In this document: one piece after another, positions 50,310 to 60,629 of the stretch
How the letters are laid out: every line of letters starts with the position of its first letter
How positions within the stretch are numbered: the first letter of the stretch is position 1
Notes under the pieces: model-generated
Told to the model about the DNA's origin: nothing
The model's database searches: none
The model's input: only the letters and a program-made list of their open reading frames with translations
Source: Variovorax paradoxus
GTDB taxonomy: Bacteria > Pseudomonadota > Gammaproteobacteria > Burkholderiales > Burkholderiaceae_C
Direction: 5' to 3'
Length of the DNA stretch: 64,000 nt
Assembly (NCBI RefSeq): GCF_902712855.1
Contig: NZ_LR743507.1
Span: 1,102,001-1,166,000 of the forward strand
Program-made: the position numbers and the translations under genes

Positions 50310-52214
50310 ATGCCTCCAGCGGCCGCATCGCTCTCCAGGGCCACTGCCGGTTCGCGCCGGCGCCAGTCGGGCCAGGCGATCGTGTACCTGGTGGCGATGC
50401 TGCCGATCATCTTCCTCGCCGTGCTGGTGGTCTACAACACCGCCACCGCCACGCGCGAGAAGATGAAGCTGCAGAACACGGCTGACGCGACCACCTACAG
50501 CGCCAGCGTGCTCACGGCGCGCGCCCTCAACTACATGGCCTACACCAACCGCGCGATGGCCGCCAACGAGGCGAGCATCGCGACGCTGGCGAGCGTTCAG
50601 ACCTCGATGGCCATGCTCATCACGAGCGCGGCCAACATCCAGGAAGGCTTGGTCGTCGCAGAAGCGCTGAAGGGCGTGCGCAACCTGGAGCGCAGCCGCA
50701 TACCGATCGTGGGGCCCATCTTCTTCCTGCAGTACCTGGGCAACCTCGCCAAGGCGCAGCGGCTGCAGCGCACGGCCGACCGCATCGCCGGTTTCGTCGA
50801 GCCCTCCGCAAAGCCGCTGCAGATCGGTGTCGACATCCTTCGCGCGTTCAACCAGGGCATCTCGGCCAGCCAGGTCGCGATGCTCGTGGGCACCACCGCG
50901 CAGCTGCCGCAGCTGGTGAAGGACGTCATCAACTCGAACGACCCCGACGCGTCGGTCCCGCCCGCAGAAACTGCGCTCTTCGTCGTGAAGTTCGTGGCCG
51001 ACATCGGCACCTATCTCAGGACCTACCACCAGTCGGGCAGCCTCTCGTTCGACGACGACGAGTTCAACGAGGTGCTGCGCTTCGCGCACGCCGCGCAGGC
51101 CACGCGCGACGACTGGACCAAGAACCGCCGCTTCCTGCCGAACGTGCTCGGCTGGGTCGCCTCGGGCATGTCGGGCGCCCTGCAGGGCATGATCTCCAGC
51201 AGTCCGGTCACGCCGCCGGGCTTCGGCGATGTCACCGGCGACATGATGGGCGGGCTGCTCGAGTGGAAGGGCGGCACCGAACTCGTCGCCACCGAGGGCG
51301 CCGTGGGCGACGAGACCGGGCGCATCCGCTGGCAGTCGGCCGACTCGATCGAGATCAAGCTGCCCATCGGGGTGCTCTACACCGACCTCATCGGCGGCTG
51401 GGACGACATCCTGCGCGGCCGCTTCGGGCTCGGCGCCGGCGCGGCCGCCGCGGGCGGACCCAACTACATGAAGAGCTGGGAAGGCCAGCGCCTCACGCTG
51501 CGCAGCTACGCACGCGAAGGCCGCACCTACGGCGGCCTGAACGGCGAGATCGGCGACACCGCGTACATGGAGCGCGAGTCCTTCGAGCGGGCCGCGCGCG
51601 ACAGCAACGGCGAGATCCTGCTGGCGCCGATGGCGGTGCTGGTGTTCAACGCCAAGCTGCACTACAGCCCGCGCACCGACATCGGCACCGGCCTGACGAA
51701 GAACTGGGCGATGCCCCGCTTCACCGAGATCAAGGACCATCCGCCGATGGTGGCCAACGAGTCGGACAACTGGCTCGCGCAGAACGGCTTCAAGGGCGCC
51801 AACCCGCTCAAGTGGGGCAAGAACACCGACAAGGGACCAGCCTTCACGCTCGTGGTGCAGAAGGGCGGCGACAAGGTGCGCACCGGCGAGGTCGCCGGCT
51901 TCGGCAATTCCGCGGCCGACGGCAAGGCGGGCCTGCGAGACAACTTCCAGGGCCGCGAGATCAAGGCAGTGTCGACCTCGCAGGTCTACTTCCGCCGGCC
52001 GCAGGACCGCTGGGCGCGGCGAGACAACGCGGTCGCCGATCCTTCGACGGTCGGAAAGTACAACGTGGGCTTCGCCGGCGGCTACATCGAGCACCGCAGC
52101 CTCTTCAGCCCCTACTGGCACGTGCACAACGTGGAGCCCTCGCTGTGGGCACGCGCCATCGCCATGGGTGGCGCGGCCGTCGGCGGATCGGCCGACGAAG
52201 ACAACGGCAACTGA
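50310..52214 (+). CDS. TadG-like Tad pilus assembly protein
   Basis: A 634-residue protein with one N-terminal membrane helix: QSGQAIVYLVAMLPIIFLAVLVVYNTATATREKMKLQNTADATTYSASVLTARALNYMAYTNRAM is the TadG N-terminal (TadE/G-like) pattern. The remaining ~570 residues are periplasmic or surface-exposed, soluble, without recognised von Willebrand (VWA) motif. It lacks a Glu at +5 after SG-Q, unlike the other pseudopilins here. ATG 50310 is taken; a GTG sits directly before it. It probably anchors or caps the pilus; the role is inferred from gene order. Confidence 0.8.
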   Translation: MPPAAASLSRATAGSRRRQSGQAIVYLVAMLPIIFLAVLVVYNTATATREKMKLQNTADATTYSASVLTARALNYMAYTNRAMAANEASIATLASVQTSMAMLITSAANIQEGLVVAEALKGVRNLERSRIPIVGPIFFLQYLGNLAKAQRLQRTADRIAGFVEPSAKPLQIGVDILRAFNQGISASQVAMLVGTTAQLPQLVKDVINSNDPDASVPPAETALFVVKFVADIGTYLRTYHQSGSLSFDDDEFNEVLRFAHAAQATRDDWTKNRRFLPNVLGWVASGMSGALQGMISSSPVTPPGFGDVTGDMMGGLLEWKGGTELVATEGAVGDETGRIRWQSADSIEIKLPIGVLYTDLIGGWDDILRGRFGLGAGAAAAGGPNYMKSWEGQRLTLRSYAREGRTYGGLNGEIGDTAYMERESFERAARDSNGEILLAPMAVLVFNAKLHYSPRTDIGTGLTKNWAMPRFTEIKDHPPMVANESDNWLAQNGFKGANPLKWGKNTDKGPAFTLVVQKGGDKVRTGEVAGFGNSAADGKAGLRDNFQGREIKAVSTSQVYFRRPQDRWARRDNAVADPSTVGKYNVGFAGGYIEHRSLFSPYWHVHNVEPSLWARAIAMGGAAVGGSADEDNGN

Positions 52215-52231
52215 CGAGGAAAGCCCCGCGC

Positions 52232-53221
52232 ATGACACGCCCGCACCGACGCCTTTCCGCACGCCTGCCTCGCGGGCGTGCCGCCGCTGGCGGCCATGCG
52301 ATGGTCGAGACCCTGCTCATCGCGAGCTTCGCGGCCATCACGCTGGCGGCGATCCCGGCCATTGCCGAATACGGCACCAAGCGCATGCAGACCGTGGCCG
52401 CCGCCAGGCTCGTCGCCTGGCAGCGCACCGTGTGGATGCCCGAAAGCCACGGCATCGACGACACGGAAGCCAAGGGTGCGTCGGGCGCCATCAAGAAGAC
52501 CGATGCGGAAGTCACGCGCGACCTGCGCCGCCACATCTTCCGCGACCGCACCGAGCCCGGCATCTCGATCCACGCCGCCGACATCGCGGAGTTCGAGCCG
52601 ACGGTGCCGGCGATCGATCCGCGCACCACGGCGGTCACCGCGTCGAGCACGGCCGCGCCCATGCCGTCGCTGCTCAATGCCAGCGACGTGGTGTTCGACG
52701 GCATCCGGGTGGCGCAGGCCGCGCTGGGTTCCAACGCGATCACCGGGCCGCTGGGCAAGTTCCAGATGGTGAGCAGCGGCTACCTGCGCCACGAGGTGAA
52801 GGTGAGCCAGACCAACACCAAGTTCACGCTGGTGCCTGCGCTGGACATGAGCGAGCAGATGACCATGCTCACCGAAGCGTGGAACGCCGGCGGCACGAAC
52901 CGCGAGGAATCGAAGATCCAGGGCCTCGTGCCGCTGAAGCTGCTCGACGGCGCCTTCTACCAGCAGCTGCGCGGCGGCATGCACCAGACGGCCTACCAGA
53001 TCAAGCAGATCTTTCCGGCCTTCGACATGAACAACCTCACCATGGGCTTCACGCCGGGCGATGCCCTCGAGAAGACGCCGCTGGACCGCTTCGAGCGCAT
53101 CCCGCCCGGAGCCACCGGCGAGACCGGCGGCGACGGCGAGGCGAACGGCGGCAGCGTCAAGGACCACTTCCGCTACTACCGCGCCTTCCCGCCGACCCCC
53201 GTGGTCAACACGCTGCCCTGA
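52232..53221 (+). CDS. TadE-like pseudopilin-domain protein
   Basis: A 329-residue protein. An Arg-rich leader (MTRPHRRLSARLPRGRAAAGG) is followed by HAMVETLLIASFAAITLAAIPAIAEYG, a prepilin-type segment with Glu at +5. The rest is a soluble domain of unknown fold, partly Ala/Gly/Thr-rich, ending DHFRYYRAFPPTPVVNTLP. GAGGAAAG lies 10-15 bases before ATG 52232. The next gene overlaps its stop by one base (TGATG). It is a minor pilin or assembly component by context. Confidence 0.7.
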   Translation: MTRPHRRLSARLPRGRAAAGGHAMVETLLIASFAAITLAAIPAIAEYGTKRMQTVAAARLVAWQRTVWMPESHGIDDTEAKGASGAIKKTDAEVTRDLRRHIFRDRTEPGISIHAADIAEFEPTVPAIDPRTTAVTASSTAAPMPSLLNASDVVFDGIRVAQAALGSNAITGPLGKFQMVSSGYLRHEVKVSQTNTKFTLVPALDMSEQMTMLTEAWNAGGTNREESKIQGLVPLKLLDGAFYQQLRGGMHQTAYQIKQIFPAFDMNNLTMGFTPGDALEKTPLDRFERIPPGATGETGGDGEANGGSVKDHFRYYRAFPPTPVVNTLP

Positions 53222-53958
53222 TGACCGTGCCCGCGCCGTTCCTGCGATGGATGCTCGCCGCCTGGCTGTGCCTGTGCGGCGCGCCGCTCGTGCCCCTTGC
53301 GGCCGCTGCGGCACCGCCCCAGCTCGACTGGCCGGCGATTCCGTCTCCCTCGGGCGCGAAGACCTTCTGGATCGCCGAGTACATCGAGCAGAACACCATT
53401 CCCATGCAGATCCGCGGCATCGAGTCCACGGAGTCCATGGAGGCCGTGTCGCGCTACTACGAGAAATGGCTGGCCGACAAGGCCGGCTATGGCGTGAACA
53501 CCGTCGGCCCGATGCGCGTGCTCGGCGCGCGATTCGGCAAGTACCAGGTCACTGTGCAGCTGCGCGCACGGCCCGAGGGCACCGCCGGCAGGCTGGTGGC
53601 GGCGCTGGTCTACGACGAGCCGCAGAGCGAGCAGCGCATGCAGGAGCGCGCCGAGCGCATCGGCAAGGGCTTTCCGCGCCCGCCCGGCTCGCAGGTGGTC
53701 TCGGACACGCTCTCCTTCGACGAGGGCCAGCGCAACCGCACGATCGTGGTCACCAACGGCGTGAGCGTGGAGACCAACGCGCTCTACCTGCGCGAACAGA
53801 TGATCCGCCTGGGCTGGACCCTGCTGCAGGACCGCACTATCGAGGGCGGCACGCGCTCGGCGCTCGTGTTCCGCCGCAACAGCGAGGAGATGGTCGTGAC
53901 CATCTCGAGGCGCGACGACGGCTACTTCATCGTCGCCAGCCAGACCACGCCGGAATGA
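53221..53958 (+). CDS. Secreted protein of unknown function in the Tad locus
   Basis: A 245-residue protein with a signal peptide (FLRWMLAAWLCLCGAPLVPLAAAAA, cleaving before APPQ). The mature part shows KTFWIAEYIEQNTIPMQIRGIESTESMEAVSRYYEKWLADKAGYGVN and two related beta-rich stretches, RFGKYQVTVQLRA and RSALVFRRNSEEMVVTISRRDDGYFIVA, suggesting a duplicated small domain. No family is recognised. It overlaps both neighbours by a few bases, so it is certainly a member of the operon. Confidence 0.75.
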   Translation: MTVPAPFLRWMLAAWLCLCGAPLVPLAAAAAPPQLDWPAIPSPSGAKTFWIAEYIEQNTIPMQIRGIESTESMEAVSRYYEKWLADKAGYGVNTVGPMRVLGARFGKYQVTVQLRARPEGTAGRLVAALVYDEPQSEQRMQERAERIGKGFPRPPGSQVVSDTLSFDEGQRNRTIVVTNGVSVETNALYLREQMIRLGWTLLQDRTIEGGTRSALVFRRNSEEMVVTISRRDDGYFIVASQTTPE

Positions 53959-54182
53959 GAGCGACCGCCATGCGTCCACGCCACCGCCGCCTGCAACGTG
54001 CTTCTTCCCGCCGGGCCCAGCACGGCCAGGTCATCGCCGAATACGTGATCGTCGCCGGCATCCTCGCGGTGATGCTGTTCGCCACCTTCCCGGGCGCCGA
54101 CCGCTCCGTGATCGAGCTGCTCATCAAGGCCTTCCGCGATGCGTGGTCGACCTACTCGTACACCCTTTCCTATCCTCTGTAG
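53955..54182 (+). CDS. Second Flp-like pilin (minor pilin)
   Basis: A 75-residue prepilin. A very basic leader (MRATAMRPRHRRLQRASSRRAQHG) precedes QVIAEYVIVAGILAVMLFATF, with Glu+5-Tyr+6 exactly as in Flp pilins. The C-terminal part RSVIELLIKAFRDAWSTYSYTLSYPL is aromatic-rich. Its ATG overlaps the previous stop (ATGA); ATG 53970 is an alternative. With the pilin at 49968 the locus has two E5-Y6 pilin-type proteins. Confidence 0.78.
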   Translation: MRATAMRPRHRRLQRASSRRAQHGQVIAEYVIVAGILAVMLFATFPGADRSVIELLIKAFRDAWSTYSYTLSYPL

Positions 54183-54188
54183 CGTGGC

Positions 54189-55148
54189 ATGAAATCATCT
54201 CCGGGACTTCTCAAGTTCAAGCAAAGCGTCAAACGGCTGTCCCCCCTGATCGGTGCCCTGATGCTCGGCCTGCTGGCCGCCGGCCTCGGCTGGTACTACC
54301 TGAGGGCCAGCGAGCGCGAGATCGCCGCCAGCCTCGAGAAGGACGCCGACAGCCAGCGCCGCGACGTGGTGGTCGCGCGCCAGAACATCGCCGACGGCGC
54401 CACCGTGCTGCCCGGCATGGTGGCCAAGCGCTCGGTGCCCAACGAGTACGTGCACAACGACGCGCTCACGCCCGAGACCTTCTCGCAGTTCGCGGGCCGG
54501 CAGCTCTCCGTGCCGGTGGCCGCCGGCAAGCCGCTGCTGGCCTCGTTCTTCTCGGCGCCGCGCAAGGTGTTCGCGCAGGAGATCGAGCAGGGCGTGCGCG
54601 CCATCACCATCCCGGTGGACGAGATCAGCTCCATCTCGGGCATGCTGCGCGCGGGCGACCGCATCGACTTCATGTACATGGTCGACAAGAACGCGGCCAA
54701 CGACCCGTCGGTGGTGATCCCGCTGCTGCAGGACGTCGAGGTGCGCGCCACCGGCCAGATCACCGCGGAGCAGTTCGCCGCCATGAGGAAGCGCTCCGAC
54801 GTCTCGGCCGACACCGATCCGTACGCGCAGCAGCGCTACTCCACCGTCACCGTGGCGATCCAGCCGCAGGACGCGCAGAAGCTCATCCTGGCGCAGCGCC
54901 TCGGAAAGATCATCGCCACGCTGCGCAATCCGGACGACCGAGCCACCATGACCAGCGGGGTCGACGCGGTCGACCTCGACGCCATCGTGAGCGGCTTCAG
55001 GCCGCAGCGCGCGCGCCCGATGGCGGTGTCCACCGCGCCTTCGCGGCCCGGCGTCGAATACATCGTCGGCGGCGCCGGCAACCAGAGCCGGGCCGGCGGT
55101 GCGGGCCTGGGCGCCTCGCTGCCGCCGGCGGAACTGCCGGTGCGCTGA
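54189..55148 (+). CDS. cpaB: Flp pilus assembly protein CpaB/RcpC
   Basis: A 319-residue protein with one N-terminal membrane helix (LIGALMLGLLAAGLGWYYL), an SAF domain (DVVVARQNIADGATVLPGMVAKRSVPNEYVHNDAL and GRQLSVPVAAGKPLLASFF) and the RcpC region (ITIPVDEISSISGMLRAGDRIDFMYM, TVTVAIQPQDAQKLILAQRLGKIIATLRNP). CpaB/RcpC assists the outer-membrane secretin. It starts 6 bases after the second pilin gene and is followed by the secretin gene after 53 bases. Confidence 0.92.
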   Translation: MKSSPGLLKFKQSVKRLSPLIGALMLGLLAAGLGWYYLRASEREIAASLEKDADSQRRDVVVARQNIADGATVLPGMVAKRSVPNEYVHNDALTPETFSQFAGRQLSVPVAAGKPLLASFFSAPRKVFAQEIEQGVRAITIPVDEISSISGMLRAGDRIDFMYMVDKNAANDPSVVIPLLQDVEVRATGQITAEQFAAMRKRSDVSADTDPYAQQRYSTVTVAIQPQDAQKLILAQRLGKIIATLRNPDDRATMTSGVDAVDLDAIVSGFRPQRARPMAVSTAPSRPGVEYIVGGAGNQSRAGGAGLGASLPPAELPVR

Positions 55149-55201
55149 AGTCTTCCCGCCCCGACAGGCGCGTGCGTTTTCCTGATCTCCAGAAAAGTTC
55201 G

Positions 55202-56839
55202 ATGAATCTCAAGCGATGCACCTTGGCAGCGACGGCGCTGTGTCTTGTTCTCCAGGCCCAGGCGCAGGGCCCGTACCCGGGCGCGGCGGCCTCGCCGGTG
55301 CCCTCCGGCACGGTCGGCCCCGCCGGTGCTTCGGCGCTGCCGTCGCGGTCCTCGGCCGCGCCGTCGTTCCCGTCGCCGCCTGCCAACATGCCGGTGTCCC
55401 GCGCACCCGAGGCGTCGCCCGGCATCCGCACACCGGCGCAGCCCGCGCCGCAGGCATCCATCACCGAAGGTGAACTGCAGCGCATCGCCGCGCGCGCCAC
55501 CGTGCTGCAACGGCTGCCCGACACGCTCACGCTCTATGTCGGCCAGATGGTGCTGGTCAAGATGCCGGGCGTGGCTCGCGTGGCGATCGGCAGCGGCAAG
55601 GTGCTGGAGGCGCGCGTGCTCGACGGCGCCAACATGCTCATCACCGCGCAGGACGCCGGCGACAGCACGCTGCACGTCTGGGACAAGAACGGCACCGTGC
55701 GCAAGCTCAAGGTGCGCGTGAACGTGGTCGACCTCGACCGCATCGCCGACGAGCTGCGCGAGATCACGCACGGCATCTCGGGCGTGAACATCCGCCGCAT
55801 CGGCGAGCGCATCATCATGGACGGCAACAACCTCGACCCCGCCGCGGTCGAGCGCCTGAACACGGTGGCCCAGCTCTATGCGCCCGCGGTGGTGTCGCTG
55901 GCCACGGCCGACCGCATCCGCGTGGACCGCATGGTGGACATCCAGGTGCGCATCGTCGAGTTCAGCAAGACCGCGCTCGACGACCTGGGCGTGCGCTGGC
56001 AGAGCTCGGGCGACGGCTTCAACTTCGGCCTGTTCTCGGACATCGCCTCCAGCGGCAACTACCGCGTCCTGCCCGAGGGCTCGCCGTTCAACACCTCCAC
56101 GCCGCAGGGCGCGGCGCTGCTGAGCCAGAACCGGCGCACACCGCAGGCCTACCTGGGCATCGGCCTCACGCTGGGTTCGCAGATCAACCTGCTGGTGCAG
56201 CGCGGCAACGCCTTCCTGCTCGCCTCGCCCAACCTCTCCACGCGCAGCGGCGGCGAGGCCAAGTTCCTCGCCGGCGGCGAGATCCCGCTTCCCGCGCTCA
56301 GCACGCAGGGCGCGGGCTCGGTCGAGTTCAAGCCCTACGGCGTGCGGCTGAACATCAAGCCCATCGCGGACGGCGAGGGCAACATCTCGGGCAGCATCCT
56401 CACCGAGGTCAGCAGCATCGACCGCAGCGTGGCGGTGCAGGGCATTCCGGGCCTGCTGATCCGCCGCACCGACACCGAGTTCAACGTGAAGGCCGGCGAG
56501 ACCATCGTGCTGTCGGGCCTGCTGAGCCGCGAGTCCACGCGCGCCAGCGACGGCGTGCCGGGCCTGCGCAAGACGCCGATCATCGGGCGCGCCTTCCGTG
56601 CCGACAACGACACCGACAAGGAGCAGGAAGTGGTGGTGTTCATCACGCCGCGCGTGGTCGACCCGGCCTACAGCCAGCCGCGCATCGAGCGTGCGCGCCA
56701 GATCGAGCAGGACGTCGGCCGCAACTTCGGCACGCTGACCGAGGACAAGTCCGACCCCGACGGCACGCGCCCGCCGGCGCCTGCCGCCGACATCGGCGGC
56801 ATCCCCGCGGGCACGCCCGGCCAGCCCGTCGCTCCCTGA
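55202..56839 (+). CDS. cpaC: Tad pilus outer-membrane secretin CpaC/RcpA
   Basis: A 545-residue secretin. A signal peptide (to ~LQAQAQ) and a Pro/Ser/Ala-rich spacer of ~70 residues precede the pilus-assembly N-domain (LTLYVGQMVLVKMPGVARVAIGSGKVLEARVLDGANMLITAQDAGDSTLHVWDKNG), a BON-like region, and the secretin core (LLASPNLSTRSGGEAKFLAGGEIPLPA, VEFKPYGVRLNIKPIADGEGNISGSILTEVSSIDRS, TEFNVKAGETIVLSGLLSRE, VVVFITPRVVDP). It forms the pore for pilus exit. The N-terminal spacer is longer than usual. Confidence 0.94.
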   Translation: MNLKRCTLAATALCLVLQAQAQGPYPGAAASPVPSGTVGPAGASALPSRSSAAPSFPSPPANMPVSRAPEASPGIRTPAQPAPQASITEGELQRIAARATVLQRLPDTLTLYVGQMVLVKMPGVARVAIGSGKVLEARVLDGANMLITAQDAGDSTLHVWDKNGTVRKLKVRVNVVDLDRIADELREITHGISGVNIRRIGERIIMDGNNLDPAAVERLNTVAQLYAPAVVSLATADRIRVDRMVDIQVRIVEFSKTALDDLGVRWQSSGDGFNFGLFSDIASSGNYRVLPEGSPFNTSTPQGAALLSQNRRTPQAYLGIGLTLGSQINLLVQRGNAFLLASPNLSTRSGGEAKFLAGGEIPLPALSTQGAGSVEFKPYGVRLNIKPIADGEGNISGSILTEVSSIDRSVAVQGIPGLLIRRTDTEFNVKAGETIVLSGLLSRESTRASDGVPGLRKTPIIGRAFRADNDTDKEQEVVVFITPRVVDPAYSQPRIERARQIEQDVGRNFGTLTEDKSDPDGTRPPAPAADIGGIPAGTPGQPVAP

Positions 56840-56851
56840 GGCAACGCCGCC

Positions 56852-58491
<1,640 letters not shown>

Positions 58492-58495
<4 letters not shown>

Positions 58496-59349
58496 AGGGC
58501 ATGATCCTGCTGGCTTCCGTGCTCTGCGGCATGGGCTTCATCACGCTGTGCGGCTACCTGCTGCTGCAGCGCTCGCCGGAGCTGGTCGGCAAGGTGATGG
58601 CGAAGCTGCAGGCGAGCGGACGCCGCACGCTGAACCTCTCGGAGTTCCAGGCGCAGCATGCGGTGGCGTTCGCATCGGGCCATGCGTTCCTGGTGGCGCT
58701 GTGCGGCGGCATCGGCTGGCTCATCTCCGGCAACCTGATCGGCGGCGTGGTGGCCGCGGTGGTGCTCTACCTGCTGCCCGCGCGCTGGTTCGCGTGGCAG
58801 CGCAAGAAGCGCCGGCAGCAGATCGAATCCGAGCTGCCCGATGCGCTGCTCTTCATCGCGAGCGCGCTGCGCGCCGGCAGCGCGCTGTCGGTCGCCATCC
58901 AGGTGCTGGTGCGCGACCAGGTCGGGCCGCTGGGCCAGGAATTCGGCCTTGTGCTCAAGGAACAACGCCTGGGCGTGAGCTTCGACGACGCCATCCAGAA
59001 GATGTCGCAGCGGCTGGGCATTCCCGACTTCGTGCTGGTGGTGGTGGCGCTGCGCGTGTCCAAGGAAGTCGGCGGCAACCTGTCGGAGCCGCTGCAGGTG
59101 CTGGCCGAGACGCTGCGCCGCAAGGCCATCCTCGAGGGCCGCATCAAGGCGCTCACTGCCCAGGGGCGCATCCAGGGGCTGGTGATGACGCTCTTTCCGC
59201 TGCTGCTGATGGGCGTGCTGTACCTAATGCAGCCGACCATGGGCCTCCTGTTTTCCACGACGATCGGCTGGATCGTGCTGACCGTGATCGCCATCATGCT
59301 GCTGCTGGGCTACGCGATGATCCGCAAGATCGTCGCCATCGACATCTGA
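58492..59349 (+). CDS. tadB: Tad pilus inner-membrane platform protein TadB
   Basis: A 285-residue T2SSF-type membrane protein: helix ~4-25, two helices ~65-100, then the cytoplasmic GspF-like core ELPDALLFIASALRAGSALSVAIQVLVRDQVGPLGQEFGLVLKEQRLGVSFDDAIQKMSQRLGIPDF and C-terminal helices. The ATG overlaps the CpaF stop (ATGA). With TadC it forms the assembly platform. Confidence 0.93.
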
Positions 59350-59356
59350 GACAGCC

Positions 59357-60247
59357 ATGCGCTCGCTGATCCTCCTGGCCATCATCTTCCTGTGCGCGAC
59401 CACGGGCGTGATCCTGCTGCTCTACATGATCTCGCTGATCCGCAAGGCGAGGCCTTCGGAGCGCACGCACATGGACCCGCTGCCACGCATGCTGCGGCTG
59501 GTGTGGCCGGTGGTGAACATCCTGCAGTTCCACGTGTCGGAGATCGCGCCGACCTCGATGCTGGTCAAGCGCAAGCGGCAGCTGCAGCTGGCAGGACTGG
59601 AGTTCGTGCTGAAGGCCGAGGAATTCATCGCGGTGCAGGTGGTGTCGCTGATCGTCGTGGCCGCGCTCGGCCTGTGGACCGCCGGCCTGCTCGATGCGAT
59701 GGCGGCTACCAAGGTGTGGGTCACGCTTGCGTCGTGCGTGGCGGGGTGGCTGTACCCGGTGATGTGGATGCGCGACCGGCGCAAGCGCCGCGAGAAGGAC
59801 ATCCTGCGCACGCTGCCGGGCTACCTCGACATGATCACGCTGTGCTGCCAGGCCGGCCTGAGCCTCACCGGCGCGATCGCGCAGGCGGTGCAGAAGGGGC
59901 CGGGCGGCGCGCTGGGCCAGGAGTTCGACCGCATGATGCGCGAGATGCGCACCGGCGCGAGCCGCATGGACGCTCTCAACGCGCTGGCCGACCGCCTCGA
60001 CAACAAGCACATCAAGAGCCTCGTGTCGAACCTCACGCAGGCCGAGTCGCTCGGCGCGAGCCTGGCCGACACGCTGTCCGCCATCTCGGACCAGCGCCGC
60101 ACCGAGCGCTTCCAGATGGCCGAGAAGCTCGCCATGGAGGCACCCGTGAAGATGATCGGGCCGCTGGTGATCTTCATCTTCCCGGTGACCTTCATCATCA
60201 TCTTCTTCCCGCTGGTGATGCAGTTCCTCGAAACCCAGAACCGCTGA
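59357..60247 (+). CDS. tadC: Tad pilus inner-membrane platform protein TadC
   Basis: A 296-residue T2SSF-type protein. N-terminal helix (ILLAIIFLCATTGVILLLYMISLI), a pair of helices at ~95-135, core LRTLPGYLDMITLCCQAGLSLTGAIAQAVQKGPGGALGQEFDRMMREMRTGASRMDALNALADRLDNKHIKSLVSNLTQAESLGASLADTLSAISDQRR, and a C-terminal helix ending FFPLVMQFLETQNR, as in TadC. It starts 7 bases after tadB. Confidence 0.93.
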   Translation: MRSLILLAIIFLCATTGVILLLYMISLIRKARPSERTHMDPLPRMLRLVWPVVNILQFHVSEIAPTSMLVKRKRQLQLAGLEFVLKAEEFIAVQVVSLIVVAALGLWTAGLLDAMAATKVWVTLASCVAGWLYPVMWMRDRRKRREKDILRTLPGYLDMITLCCQAGLSLTGAIAQAVQKGPGGALGQEFDRMMREMRTGASRMDALNALADRLDNKHIKSLVSNLTQAESLGASLADTLSAISDQRRTERFQMAEKLAMEAPVKMIGPLVIFIFPVTFIIIFFPLVMQFLETQNR

Positions 60248-60255
60248 AACCGTCC

Positions 60256-60597
60256 ATGCGCATCGTCTCCCTCCGCTCTTCCCAGGCCCAGCCTTTCGGG
60301 CCCGTTCGCGTGGCCGAGCGCGGCTGGGACCGCACGCGCGGCCTGCTCGGCCGGCCGCGGCTGGATGCCAGCGAAGGCCTGCTGATCATGCGGTGCAGCT
60401 CGGTGCACACGGTGGGCATGCGCTATCCGATCGATGTCGTCTTTCTCGACCGGCACGGCGGCATCGCGCGCGTGGTCGAGAGCCTGCGCCCGATGCGCAT
60501 GGCCATGTGCATCGGCGCGGCCAGCGTGCTTGAACTGGCCGCCGGACAGGCGCGCCGATTGGCGCTGCGCCCGGGGTTGCAGCTGTCCGGCTGGTGA
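60256..60597 (+). CDS. DUF192 family protein inside the Tad locus
   Basis: A 113-residue beta-barrel-like protein of the DUF192 (COG1430) family: ERGWDRTRGLLGRPRLDASEGLLIMRCSSVHTVGMRYPIDVVFLDRHGGIARVVESLRPMRMAMCIGAASVLELAAGQARRLALRPG. The HTVGMRYPIDVVFLD motif is diagnostic. No signal peptide is present, unlike many members. It starts 8 bases after tadC. Its function is unknown; it is a recurrent guest in Tad loci of betaproteobacteria, which may hint at pilin or membrane quality control (inference). Confidence 0.87.
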   Translation: MRIVSLRSSQAQPFGPVRVAERGWDRTRGLLGRPRLDASEGLLIMRCSSVHTVGMRYPIDVVFLDRHGGIARVVESLRPMRMAMCIGAASVLELAAGQARRLALRPGLQLSGW

Positions 60598-60629
60598 GCA
60601 CACGCAGGAACATCCAGGAGGCGAAGGCC

